From Flavobacteriaceae bacterium (lineage in GTDB: Bacteria; Bacteroidota; Bacteroidia; Flavobacteriales; Flavobacteriaceae): a stretch of 23,376 nt of DNA. This document shows positions 7,996 to 15,851 of this stretch, in pieces. Numbering within the stretch: position 1 is the first letter of the stretch; each line of letters opens with the position of its first letter. The stretch covers positions 1-23,376 of the forward strand of contig JAUWLK010000008.1 in assembly GCA_030613745.1 (NCBI GenBank). The letters run 5' to 3'. The notes beneath the pieces are model-generated. The model was not told the DNA's origin. It did no database searches and saw nothing but the letters and a program-made list of their open reading frames with translations. Made by a program: the position numbers and the translations under genes.

Positions 7996-8691
7996 TTATC
8001 TATATTTCTCAATATAAGCATCGATTTCTGCAAACACATTTATATTTTTCCATTTAGTCATTAAACTAAAATAATCAACAGGTAATTTAGTTTTTTGTTC
8101 TTTTAAAGTGTTATTTGCAAATGAGCGTTGTAAGATGTCTTCAACAATAAAATCAAGAGCTTCACTTTCTGGGTGATATTCACTCTTTAAAGAAAGCTTA
8201 AATAAATTTGCCGATGAATTATACCAAAAGGCTTTCCAGCCGCTTCGGTATTCTTTTATCATTTCATACATTGTCTCTCCTGTTTGTCTGTGTATCAGTT
8301 TGATCAATATACGACCTTCTGTTCGGGTTAGTTTTTTTAATTGATCGGTAAACTCACCCTCCATGAATTTTTGAATTTTTTTAATGTGTTTTCTTCTTTT
8401 TCTCTTTGATTTAATACCCTCTAATTCTTTATTAATTACTGTCATTTTATCAGATGCTAAAGTTGCAAAAGGATAGGCATTGTGCACTTTTTTGTAATAC
8501 CAATAGTAATATTTTCTTTCTTTAGAATCACCAAATTTTCGTTTTTTAAATACAATGATCTCATCTAAAGGAATAGTGAGAGAATCATTTTCAATAATAT
8601 AAAAATCATCTTTCAGTTTTATTTTTCCAATTTTTTGAGAAAACAAAGTGAGTGGAAAGATTAAAAATAATATGAATAGATACTTTTTCAT
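7996..8691 (-). CDS. DUF4294 domain protein, secreted
   Basis: This is a 231-residue Bacteroidota protein of unknown function. From the Met at 8691 it has a clean signal peptide (KKYLFILFLIFPLTLFSQ). After that come the DUF4294 features: DEIIVFKKRKFGD, KYYYWYYKKVHNAYPFA, KRRKHIKKIQKFME and TRTEGRILIKLIHRQTG. It is probably periplasmic. The open frame extends to 8721, but the promoter box TACTTTTG at 8719-8726 overlaps that upstream start and leaves room only for the 8691 start. It is convergent with the MscS gene, the two stops being 15 nt apart with no clear hairpin between them. Confidence 0.8.
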   Translation of the reverse strand: MKKYLFILFLIFPLTLFSQKIGKIKLKDDFYIIENDSLTIPLDEIIVFKKRKFGDSKERKYYYWYYKKVHNAYPFATLASDKMTVINKELEGIKSKRKRRKHIKKIQKFMEGEFTDQLKKLTRTEGRILIKLIHRQTGETMYEMIKEYRSGWKAFWYNSSANLFKLSLKSEYHPESEALDFIVEDILQRSFANNTLKEQKTKLPVDYFSLMTKWKNINVFAEIDAYIEKYR

Positions 8692-8718
8692 TAAACAGTT
8701 AGCAATCAAAAACCGCTC

Positions 8719-8726
8719 CAAAAGTA
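8719..8726 (-). promoter_or_regulatory. -7 promoter box TACTTTTG of the DUF4294 gene
   Basis: Perfect TAnnTTTG box on the minus strand, 27 nt before the chosen ATG at 8691. It overlaps the longer alternative start at 8721 and so argues against it. Confidence 0.55.
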
Positions 8727-8770
8727 ATAAAAATGTAGTGTTTAAATAGTTAAATTTCTTTTAATATTAT

Positions 8771-8778
8771 TACTTTAG
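8771..8778 (+). promoter_or_regulatory. Candidate -7 box TACTTTAG for the M42 peptidase operon
   Basis: One mismatch to TAnnTTTG, 15 nt before the ATG at 8794. The leader between them is almost pure A/T, as is usual for Bacteroidota genes without a Shine-Dalgarno site. Confidence 0.4.
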
Positions 8779-8793
8779 TAAAAAATAAAAATT

Positions 8794-9882
8794 ATGCCAA
8801 AAAAGATTATTCTCAATAAAAAATCAATAAATTTTTTAGAAAAATATTTAAATAATGCATCGCCAACCGGTTATGAATCGGAGGGTCAAAAAATTTGGAT
8901 GGATTATTTAAAACCTTATGTAGATACTTTTATTACAGATAGTTATGGTACAGCAGTAGGTATTATTAATCCAGATGCTAAATACAAAGTTGTTATAGAA
9001 GGACATGCCGATGAAATTTCATGGTATGTGAATTATATTACTGATGATGGATTGATTTATGTGATAAGAAATGGTGGTAGTGATCATCAAATAGCCCCAT
9101 CAAAAAGAGTAAATATTCATACTAAAAAAGGTATTGTTAAAGGAATTTTTGGATGGCCGGCAATTCATACACGTATAAAAGGTAAAGAAGAAACACCAAA
9201 ATTGGAAAATATTTTTATTGATGTTGGTTGTAAAACAAAAGATGAGGTTGAAAAACTAGGAGTTCATGTAGGATGTGTAATTACTTATCCGGATGAATTT
9301 TTTATTTTAAATAAGAATAATTTCGTTTGTCGCGCCCTAGATAACCGAATGGGTGGATTTATGATAGCTGAGGTGGCAAGATTGTTACATCAAAATAAGA
9401 AAAAACTTCCTTTCGGATTATACATTACAAATTCTGTACAAGAAGAAATAGGCTTACGTGGAGCAGAAATGATAACACATACTATTAAACCGGACTTAGC
9501 AATAATTACCGATGTTTGTCATGATACAACTACACCAATGATCGATAAAAAGAAAGAAGGAGAAACTAAGTCTGGTGACGGACCGGTAATTTCATATGCT
9601 CCTGCGGTACAAAATAATGTACGAGAATTAATTATAACTACTGCTGAAAAGAATAAAATTCCGTTCCAACGTTTAGCTTCTTCAAGAGCTACAGGAACAG
9701 ATACTGATGCTTTTGCTTATTCTAACGGAGGAGTTCCTTCGGCTTTGATATCATTGGCATTACGATACATGCATACTACAGTTGAAATGGTTCATAAAGA
9801 TGATGTTGAAAATGTAATAAATTTGATTTATGAAACTTTATTAGCAATAAACCCTAAAAAAGGATTTAGCTATTTTGATTAA
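8794..9882 (+). CDS. M42 family zinc aminopeptidase (endo-glucanase M homologue)
   Basis: This 362-residue cytoplasmic dinuclear metallopeptidase has all expected metal and catalytic residues: His71 and Asp73 in EGHADE, Asp183 in RALDNR (bridging ligand), Glu217/Glu218 in VQEEIGLRG (general base and ligand), Asp240 in ITDVCHD and His327 in RYMHTTVE. M42 enzymes form tetrahedral dodecamers that trim amino acids from short peptides. The PDZ-like insert domain spans about 85-165. Length is normal for the family. It starts an operon: the next ATG is 2 nt after its stop. Confidence 0.92.
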   Translation: MPKKIILNKKSINFLEKYLNNASPTGYESEGQKIWMDYLKPYVDTFITDSYGTAVGIINPDAKYKVVIEGHADEISWYVNYITDDGLIYVIRNGGSDHQIAPSKRVNIHTKKGIVKGIFGWPAIHTRIKGKEETPKLENIFIDVGCKTKDEVEKLGVHVGCVITYPDEFFILNKNNFVCRALDNRMGGFMIAEVARLLHQNKKKLPFGLYITNSVQEEIGLRGAEMITHTIKPDLAIITDVCHDTTTPMIDKKKEGETKSGDGPVISYAPAVQNNVRELIITTAEKNKIPFQRLASSRATGTDTDAFAYSNGGVPSALISLALRYMHTTVEMVHKDDVENVINLIYETLLAINPKKGFSYFD

Positions 9883-9884
9883 AT

Positions 9885-10670
9885 ATGATTGAATTTCAAC
9901 AAATTTTAAATGCAATATTACTTAACTGGGAAATTATTTTATTGTTTTTTGTAATTGCTATTTTGTATTCTTCAGTTGGTTTTGGTGGAGGATCAAGTTA
10001 TTTGGCAATATTAGCCTTAACGGGAATAGCATTTATACAAATAAGAGCAATAGCATTGCTTTGTAATATTATTGTTGTAACAGGTGGGACTTACATTTTT
10101 GCTAAAAACGGACATTACAACTGGAAAAAAGTTTTTTCATTGGTTTTATTAAGTGTGCCTATGGCATTTGTTGGCGGTTATTTAAAAATCAGCCAGATGT
10201 TCTTTTTTGTTTTATTGGGAATTACATTAGTTGTTGCAGCATTATTGATGTGGTTTTCAAAAAACATATCTAATTTTCAATTGAAAAGTAATAATAAAAC
10301 CTCGATTTCAAAAAATGCTTCAATTGGAGGGATTATTGGTTTTATTTCTGGAATGGTTGGAATAGGAGGAGGTGTTTTTTTAGCTCCGGTATTGCATTTA
10401 ATCAATTGGGATACCCCTAAAAAGATTGCCGCAACTTCCAGCTTTTTTATATTGGTAAATTCCATTTCCGGATTAATTGGACAATTTCAAAATCCAGATT
10501 TTTTTATAGAACCAAAAATCACTTTTATTTTAATGTTTACTGTTTTTATAGGAGGTCAAATAGGATCAAGATTAAGTGCAAATTTTATTTCATCTTTTGT
10601 TTTAAAAAGAATAACTGCAATTGTAATAGCAATTGTTGGGATTAGAATTTTATGGAAGTTCTTATTATAG
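9885..10670 (+). CDS. TauE/SafE family sulfite/organosulfonate exporter-like permease
   Basis: This 261-residue polytopic membrane protein has about eight hydrophobic segments in two related halves. Each half carries the glycine-rich family signature: SVGFGGGSSYLAIL near 31-44 and GMVGIGGGVFLAPVL near 155-169. The second half repeats the packing with ATSSFFILVNSISG. Family members move sulfite, sulfonates or other small anions; the substrate is unknown here. It starts 2 nt after the M42 peptidase stop, so the two are co-translated. The pairing could mean export of something released by peptide breakdown, but that is inference. Confidence 0.85.
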   Translation: MIEFQQILNAILLNWEIILLFFVIAILYSSVGFGGGSSYLAILALTGIAFIQIRAIALLCNIIVVTGGTYIFAKNGHYNWKKVFSLVLLSVPMAFVGGYLKISQMFFFVLLGITLVVAALLMWFSKNISNFQLKSNNKTSISKNASIGGIIGFISGMVGIGGGVFLAPVLHLINWDTPKKIAATSSFFILVNSISGLIGQFQNPDFFIEPKITFILMFTVFIGGQIGSRLSANFISSFVLKRITAIVIAIVGIRILWKFLL

Positions 10671-10694
10671 ATGATAAAAATTATATAAAAAATT

Positions 10695-11159
10695 ATGATA
10701 AAAGCAATACAAGATTATTATGATGATGATTTTTCACTATGTTATGGCTGTGGTAGATTAAACCCTAAAGGACATCAATTAAAAACCTATTTAAAAAACA
10801 ATGATACCATAAGCAAACACACTCCTAAAAATTATCATATAGCAATTGAAGGCTTTGTTTATGGAGGTTTATTAGCGTCTTTAATTGATTGTCATGGAAC
10901 AGGATCTGCTTCAATTTTTTATGCTCGTGAAAATAGTATTGAAATCAAAAACTATAATGCACCAAGATTTGTTACGGGTAATTTGAATGTAAATTATATA
11001 AAGCCAACACCACTTCAAAAAGAGTTATTAATCAAAGGGGTATTGAAAGAAATTACTTCTCGAAAAGTAATAACAAGTATTAGTATTGTTGTAAATGATG
11101 TTATTTGTGTTACTGGTGAAGTAACTGCAATTTTACTTCCTGATAATTTTGGGAAGTAG
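10695..11159 (+). CDS. PaaI-like hotdog-fold thioesterase
   Basis: This 154-residue protein has a hotdog fold pattern. The central helix EGFVYGGLLASLIDCHGTGSA (about 54-74) matches the PaaI/YbgC-like acyl-CoA thioesterase core, where the Asp is the usual catalytic acid or nucleophile. The beta strands NLNVNYIKPTPLQKELLIKG and SISIVVNDVICVTGEVTAILL follow. An N-terminal CYGCGRLNPKGHQLK cysteine motif is common in this subgroup. The acyl substrate is unknown. It lies 24 nt after the TauE-like gene on the same strand, as the last gene of that operon. Confidence 0.82.
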   Translation: MIKAIQDYYDDDFSLCYGCGRLNPKGHQLKTYLKNNDTISKHTPKNYHIAIEGFVYGGLLASLIDCHGTGSASIFYARENSIEIKNYNAPRFVTGNLNVNYIKPTPLQKELLIKGVLKEITSRKVITSISIVVNDVICVTGEVTAILLPDNFGK

Positions 11160-11193
11160 TGATTTATTTAATCTCCTGTAGTTAGTAGTTAGC

Positions 11194-11208
11194 AAAAATT
11201 TAATTTTT
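11194..11208. terminator. Weak AT-only hairpin between convergent genes
   Basis: AAAAAT-TTA-ATTTTT can fold into a 6-bp all-AT stem between the thioesterase and the membrane-protein genes. It could serve as a weak bidirectional terminator; stability is low. Confidence 0.25.
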
Positions 11209-11221
11209 TTTAGATGTAACT

Positions 11222-12088
11222 TTAACCTCTAATACCAGTTTCAATTTTTCCTGTTTCATTGTCCAATTCTGAACCTCCCATAGAGTGAGGAATCATGTAC
11301 ATTGCAAAAAGTACTAACATGGCAATAATTGGCCATATTCTATTTTTAGGTTTTTTTCGTAATACAACAAAAGCAACCAACCAGAAAAGCCAGGCAAAAA
11401 TAGTTTTATTATCTGTCCAATCGCCACCAAAAGGCCACCCGGTCCATAATTCCCCAAAAGCATATTTTTGTACAATAGGCCCCAAAATTAAGCCACCTAT
11501 TCCAAATGCAACAAGTGTTATTCGCGTGAATTTAAAAGTTTTATTTCCTCCAAATATTGCTTCTACACCAGCGCGAGTACCTAAAAAAAGAGAAATAATC
11601 ATAAATAATACATGTGGAATTAATATATATCTAGGAACAAACCCCTTAAAGCGAACTACTATAGGTTCGCTGGGAGTAATAGATACTTTCTCATCATTTT
11701 TGAAAAGATCAATATGATATTCTACTTTACCGGCAGAAGGTTGTTCAGGTAAAGTTGCAGTCAAGATCTCAATTTCATCACCTTCACCAAAAAAAGCTTT
11801 TTTATGGGATGCTTTGCGTTGCATTTTTACCTCTTTCCAAGGTTCATCAACTTTAAAACGTTTGAAGTAAATAGTCGCTTTTACTTCTAAATCTTCTACT
11901 TCTAAATTAATATCACAAGGCGTACCAATTTCATTAGATCGTAATAACTTAAATTCATATTCTTGTCCGGCAAGCTCTATATTTATTCTTTTTGGATATG
12001 TAGGTCCGGTCATTCGTTGATAAAACATAGCGCTTACTGTTATAATAACAGTTATTGTCCATAATAAATAAGATTTTGGTTTACTCAT
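11222..12088 (-). CDS. Conserved membrane protein of unknown function (288 aa)
   Basis: I recognise this as a conserved Bacteroidota-type protein but cannot name a function. One N-terminal transmembrane segment (about 7-23) is followed by a roughly 120-residue extracytoplasmic region rich in beta-forming residues, with RINIELAGQEYEFKLLRS near the start. Four more hydrophobic segments come at about 158-176, 190-208, 228-246 and 251-268. Between them lies FGELWTGWPFGGDWTDNKT, a Trp/Gly-rich loop that looks functional. It starts 24 nt after the stop of the Ppx/GppA gene and so ends the SixA-Ppx operon. Convergent with the thioesterase gene; only an AT hairpin (11194-11208) lies between. Confidence 0.7.
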   Translation of the reverse strand: MSKPKSYLLWTITVIITVSAMFYQRMTGPTYPKRINIELAGQEYEFKLLRSNEIGTPCDINLEVEDLEVKATIYFKRFKVDEPWKEVKMQRKASHKKAFFGEGDEIEILTATLPEQPSAGKVEYHIDLFKNDEKVSITPSEPIVVRFKGFVPRYILIPHVLFMIISLFLGTRAGVEAIFGGNKTFKFTRITLVAFGIGGLILGPIVQKYAFGELWTGWPFGGDWTDNKTIFAWLFWLVAFVVLRKKPKNRIWPIIAMLVLFAMYMIPHSMGGSELDNETGKIETGIRG

Positions 12089-12112
12089 TTTTAAATTTAC
12101 TAATGTTTTAAA

Positions 12113-13003
12113 TTAATCAAATTTTCCTAAATACAAGCTTTTTATAATTCCATCGGAGAGTCCAATTTTTGGAACATAAATTTTATTAGCATTGCTCCAT
12201 TTCATAGAAGAAAGATAAATTTTTGCAGCAGGAATAATTACATCAGCTCTGTCAGGATTTAAATCAAGTTCACTAATACGTTCATTATAAGTCATTTGAT
12301 TTAAAAAGTTAAAATAGGAATTCATATAAATATATGATAAAGGTTTGCCTTCAACTTTGCCAGACATTTTGAATATTTTATTGATGTTACCTCCTGATCC
12401 GATTAATGAAATTTTTGTTAAATTTTCACTTCTTTTTTTTATCCATTTTTTAGCATCATCCCAAACAGTTTTAACCACTTTATTATCTAAAATTCTAACT
12501 GTTCCTAAAGGAAAGGATTTAGAATCCATAATTTTTCCTTCCGAGAAAAAAGTAAATTCAGTACTACCACCTCCTACATCAACATACAAATAAGATTTGT
12601 CATTTTTAATGAGTTCATTTAAATCTGTAGAAGAAATAATTTCGGCTTCTGTTTTTCCGTCAATAATATCAATTTGGATACCACTATTTTTATAAATACT
12701 GTCTAAAACTTCTATTTTGTTTTCTGCTTCGCGCATAGCAGAAGTTGCACAGGCCTTGTGTTTTTCAACGCCATGAACTTTCATTAAAAGTTGAAATGCC
12801 TTCATGGCATCACACATACGATTTATATTGTTTTCTGAAATTTTACCTGTTGTGAAAACATCTTCTCCTAAGCGAATAGGAACGCGAATTAAAGATGATT
12901 TTTTAAATTGAGTTTCTTTGTTTTTAAATTCAATTACATTTGAAATTAGTAATCTAACTCCGTTTGAACCAATATCGATGGCAGCATATTTATGTAATTT
13001 CAA
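12113..13003 (-). CDS. Ppx/GppA family phosphatase
   Basis: This 296-residue protein of the sugar kinase/Hsp70/actin fold has the first phosphate loop YAAIDIGSNGVRLLI (6-20), ATSAMREAENK near 106, the second loop YVDVGGGSTEF near 158, and SLIGSGGNINKI near 217. It is the short two-domain form, without the C-terminal HD domain of E. coli Ppx. Such enzymes cleave terminal phosphates from polyphosphate or from pppGpp; the sequence does not tell which. The SixA-like gene ends 2 nt upstream, so they form one operon with the membrane protein downstream. No polyphosphate kinase gene is next to it in this window. Confidence 0.88.
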   Translation of the reverse strand: MKLHKYAAIDIGSNGVRLLISNVIEFKNKETQFKKSSLIRVPIRLGEDVFTTGKISENNINRMCDAMKAFQLLMKVHGVEKHKACATSAMREAENKIEVLDSIYKNSGIQIDIIDGKTEAEIISSTDLNELIKNDKSYLYVDVGGGSTEFTFFSEGKIMDSKSFPLGTVRILDNKVVKTVWDDAKKWIKKRSENLTKISLIGSGGNINKIFKMSGKVEGKPLSYIYMNSYFNFLNQMTYNERISELDLNPDRADVIIPAAKIYLSSMKWSNANKIYVPKIGLSDGIIKSLYLGKFD

Positions 13004-13005
13004 AA

Positions 13006-13500
13006 CTATTTATTTTTATAATATTTAGGAAATTCTGTAATTAAAGTTTTACCATTTTTAATATCTTTCCAATGTTTCGTTTTGAATTCAATACCAATGA
13101 CACCACAGGTTGGAACATGATCAATGAATTTATCTCCAAATTTATTTACAAAATCACTAATACCATGGTCATGGCTAAAAATTATTGCAGAGTCATATCC
13201 ATTATCTAAAGCCTTTACAGTTTTAATTAAGTAGCCATCACTAAAACTATATAATGATTTGCTAATCTTTAAGTTGGCAAACGGATAATTAAAAGTATAA
13301 CTAAAAATAGTTGCAGTATGTAAAGCTCTATTTGCACAACTAGAAACAAATACTGAAGGTGTTTCAATTTTTTTTTGTAAAACCTTAGAAATTAAATAAG
13401 CATCACTAATTCCTCTTTTTTTTAATGGGCGATCAATATCTTTTATACCTTCATATTCCCAGGAAGATTTTGCATGACGGACAATGTAAAGGGTTTTCAT
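13006..13500 (-). CDS. SixA-like histidine phosphatase
   Basis: This 164-residue histidine phosphatase superfamily protein begins MKTLYIVRHAKSSW, where His9 is the phosphate-accepting histidine and Arg8 its partner. SSCANRALHTA near 53-63 supplies the second arginine. FSHDHGISDFVN near 127 supplies the second histidine in place of the more common GHNPGL form. E. coli SixA removes phosphate from histidine phosphotransfer domains. Bacteroidota homologues are often next to polyphosphate genes, so a different substrate is possible. It is the first gene of a three-gene leftward operon with a TAnnTTTG box upstream. Confidence 0.85.
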   Translation of the reverse strand: MKTLYIVRHAKSSWEYEGIKDIDRPLKKRGISDAYLISKVLQKKIETPSVFVSSCANRALHTATIFSYTFNYPFANLKISKSLYSFSDGYLIKTVKALDNGYDSAIIFSHDHGISDFVNKFGDKFIDHVPTCGVIGIEFKTKHWKDIKNGKTLITEFPKYYKNK

Positions 13501-13531
13501 TTTATTTTATAAGCGTTTGAAATAGTTAAAT

Positions 13532-13539
13532 CAAAGATA
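13532..13539 (-). promoter_or_regulatory. -7 promoter box TATCTTTG of the sixA-ppx operon
   Basis: Perfect TAnnTTTG box on the minus strand, 31 nt before the ATG at 13500, leaving an A/T-rich leader of about 27 nt. Confidence 0.55.
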
Positions 13540-13596
13540 TAATTTTTTTACTTTTACTTTAAGGTTTCAACTTTAAACTTTTTACTTTTTAATTAA

Positions 13597-14244
13597 TCAA
13601 GGTTCTAATCTTTCAATTTTCCATTCATAATTTTCTTGCAATGTATAGCGAATTCTATCGTGCATTCGGTTTGGTCTGCCTTGCCAAAATTCTATAGAAA
13701 AAGGTTTTACAATATAACCACCCCAATATTCAGGACGAGGTATTTCGCTATTGCGGAATTTTTCTTCGAAAGATTTTAATTTATTATCCATTTCTTCTCT
13801 TGAATTGATAACTTCACTTTGATTTGATGCCCAAGCACCTAATTTACTACCATCAGGTCGAGATTCAAAATAGCCGTCAGATAAATTTTCAGCAATCTTT
13901 TCAGCTTTTCCATTAATGATTATTTGGTGTTCTAAACTATGCCAGAAAAATGATGCACAAACATTTGCATTTTTAGTAATTGCCTTACCTTTATCACTAT
14001 TATAATTGGTGTAAAAAATAAAACCTTCCCATGTAAATCGTTTTAATAATACAACTCTGCTCTTTGGAAGACCATCAAGTCCGATAGTGGCAATATGCAT
14101 TATATTCGCTTCTTCAATCCCGTCAAACCCATCAGCTTCATAAAACCATTTTTGAAATAATTCCATTGGATTTTCAGGTACATTTTTCTTTAAAAGCGCC
14201 TTCTTTTTATAGACTTTACGATAATTGCTTAAATCTTTTTCCAT
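13597..14244 (-). CDS. pdxH: Pyridoxamine 5'-phosphate oxidase
   Basis: This 215-residue FMN enzyme makes pyridoxal 5'-phosphate from the pyridoxamine or pyridoxine phosphates. Family motifs are present in order: DGLPKSRVVLLKRF with the FMN-binding Arg/Lys, FYTNYNSDKGKAI, ASFFWHSLEHQIIINGKAEKI, SRPDGSKLGAWASNQS, WGGYIVKPFSIEFWQGRPNRMHDR near the C-terminus and the final WKIERLEP. Length and ends are normal, so it should be active. The TACTTTTG box 4 nt before the ATG gives it its own promoter although the symporter gene ends 54 nt upstream. Confidence 0.95.
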   Translation of the reverse strand: MEKDLSNYRKVYKKKALLKKNVPENPMELFQKWFYEADGFDGIEEANIMHIATIGLDGLPKSRVVLLKRFTWEGFIFYTNYNSDKGKAITKNANVCASFFWHSLEHQIIINGKAEKIAENLSDGYFESRPDGSKLGAWASNQSEVINSREEMDNKLKSFEEKFRNSEIPRPEYWGGYIVKPFSIEFWQGRPNRMHDRIRYTLQENYEWKIERLEP

Positions 14245-14248
14245 GGTT

Positions 14249-14256
14249 CAAAAGTA
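14249..14256 (-). promoter_or_regulatory. -7 promoter box TACTTTTG of pdxH
   Basis: Perfect TAnnTTTG box on the minus strand with a 4-nt gap (AACC) to the ATG at 14244. Predicts a leaderless pdxH transcript. Confidence 0.6.
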
Positions 14257-14298
14257 GGAATAATTTATAGTTAATTTTAAATATTCATATTTCAATTG

Positions 14299-15756
14299 TT
14301 ACTTTTTTCTTATTAGATACAAACCTATAAAAGTAAATAATCCATTAAATATTAAAATTTCATATCCAAAAATATATCCACCAAACCAAGTTGCCGAATT
14401 GATATTTAAAACATAAGTAAATACAACAGAAAGTATAGCAATAATCCATACCCATTTATCTATTATATGATATTTGGTAAAAATTCCAAAAGCAAATAAT
14501 CCTAGTAATGGACCATAAGTGTATGAAGCAACTTGCAATAGGCTACTAATAACATTATCTTTTAGTGCATAACGAAATAAAATAATTACAATTATTAATA
14601 GTACAGAAACACCGAAGTGTACTTTTTTCCGAAGTGTTTTTTGCTGATTTTCTTTTTTCTTTTCAATATCTAAAAAATCAATACTAAATGATGTTGTTAG
14701 TGAAGTTAATGCGCTGTCAGCGCTTGAATAAGCTGCTGCAATTAACCCTAATATAAAAACAATGGCAATAGGTGTTCCAAGATTACCATTTAATGCAATT
14801 TCAGGAAATAACAGATCTGTTTTAATTTTACCTTCAACAACAGGAATGGTAATATTAAATCGTTCAGCATAAATAAATAGAAGTGCTCCTAAAAATAAAA
14901 ATACAATGTTTACCAATATTAAAACAAAACCAAGTGAAATTACATTCCATTTTGCTTCTTTTGTGTTTTTACAAGTTAGGTTCTTTTGCATATTGTCTTG
15001 ATCGAGACCGGTCATGGCAATTGCTATAAACATGCCACCAAGGATTGATTTTATCCAATGCTTTTTATCATTAAAATTGTCTGTAAAGAAAATTTTACTA
15101 TATTTTTTATAGTTATTAGTATGAATTAATTCTAAAAAGGAATAATCTAATTTGTTGATTATGATTAAAATAGATGCAATTAAAGCAAAAAGCATAAAAA
15201 GAGTTTGTAAAGTATCTGTCCAAACAATGGTTTTTATTCCACCTCTAAAAGTATAAAGCCATATTAATAAAACAGATAAGGTTACCGTTATTTCAAATGG
15301 AATATTCCATGCATCTAACATAAAATATTGAAATACTGTGGCTACTAAAAATAATCGAAAAGAAGCAATTAATACTCTAGATACAAAAAAGAAAAAAGCC
15401 CCGGTTTTTTGACTTGTTTTACCAAAACGCTGGTTTAAATATTCATAAATGGAGGTGAGATTTAATCGGTAATAAATCGGTAATAAAACAAAAGCTATTA
15501 CTAAATAACCTAAGAAGTATCCAAAAACTATTTGTAAATAGCTAAATTCTGTATTTTGAACCCATCCAGGAACAGAAATAAAAGTTACACCAGAAAGCGA
15601 AGCGCCAACCATACCAAAAGCTACCACATACCATGGTGATTTTTTATTGGCACGAAAAAACACGGTATTACTATCGTCTTTTCCTGTAATGTATGAAATC
15701 AAAAATAAGATTCCAAAATAAAATAAAACAATGAATAATAAGAGGATAGGGTGCAT
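14299..15756 (-). CDS. Sodium:solute symporter (SSS family)
   Basis: This 485-residue inner-membrane protein has about 13 hydrophobic segments. The family features are an unwound TM1 region GMVGASLSGVTFISVPGW (48-65), a TM6-like segment GMFIAIAMTGLDQDNMQKNL, where DQD..MQ is the usual SSS signature, and ADSALTSLTTSFSIDF, which carries the sodium-site serines and threonines. The substrate is not readable; SSS proteins take up sugars, amino acids, sialic acid or others. It is divergent from the DUF5009 gene, whose relatives act on amino sugars, so an amino-sugar substrate is a guess only. Confidence 0.9.
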   Translation of the reverse strand: MHPILLLFIVLFYFGILFLISYITGKDDSNTVFFRANKKSPWYVVAFGMVGASLSGVTFISVPGWVQNTEFSYLQIVFGYFLGYLVIAFVLLPIYYRLNLTSIYEYLNQRFGKTSQKTGAFFFFVSRVLIASFRLFLVATVFQYFMLDAWNIPFEITVTLSVLLIWLYTFRGGIKTIVWTDTLQTLFMLFALIASILIIINKLDYSFLELIHTNNYKKYSKIFFTDNFNDKKHWIKSILGGMFIAIAMTGLDQDNMQKNLTCKNTKEAKWNVISLGFVLILVNIVFLFLGALLFIYAERFNITIPVVEGKIKTDLLFPEIALNGNLGTPIAIVFILGLIAAAYSSADSALTSLTTSFSIDFLDIEKKKENQQKTLRKKVHFGVSVLLIIVIILFRYALKDNVISSLLQVASYTYGPLLGLFAFGIFTKYHIIDKWVWIIAILSVVFTYVLNINSATWFGGYIFGYEILIFNGLFTFIGLYLIRKK

Positions 15757-15825
15757 ATTTTAGTTTAGTTATAATAGCAAATAAACAAAAAAAAGAATAG
15801 TTTTACGCTTTTAAAATTATAAAAC

Positions 15826-15833
15826 TATATTTG
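15826..15833 (+). promoter_or_regulatory. -7 promoter box TATATTTG of the DUF5009 gene
   Basis: Perfect TAnnTTTG box, 18 nt before the ATG at 15852. It overlaps the upstream in-frame TTG at 15831, so that codon cannot be the start. Confidence 0.6.
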
Positions 15834-15851
15834 AAATTAAAATATAAAATT

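Noticed and set aside
15831..15851. In-frame TTG start for the DUF5009 gene
   Set aside because: The codon lies within the TATATTTG promoter box, so it would precede the transcription start.
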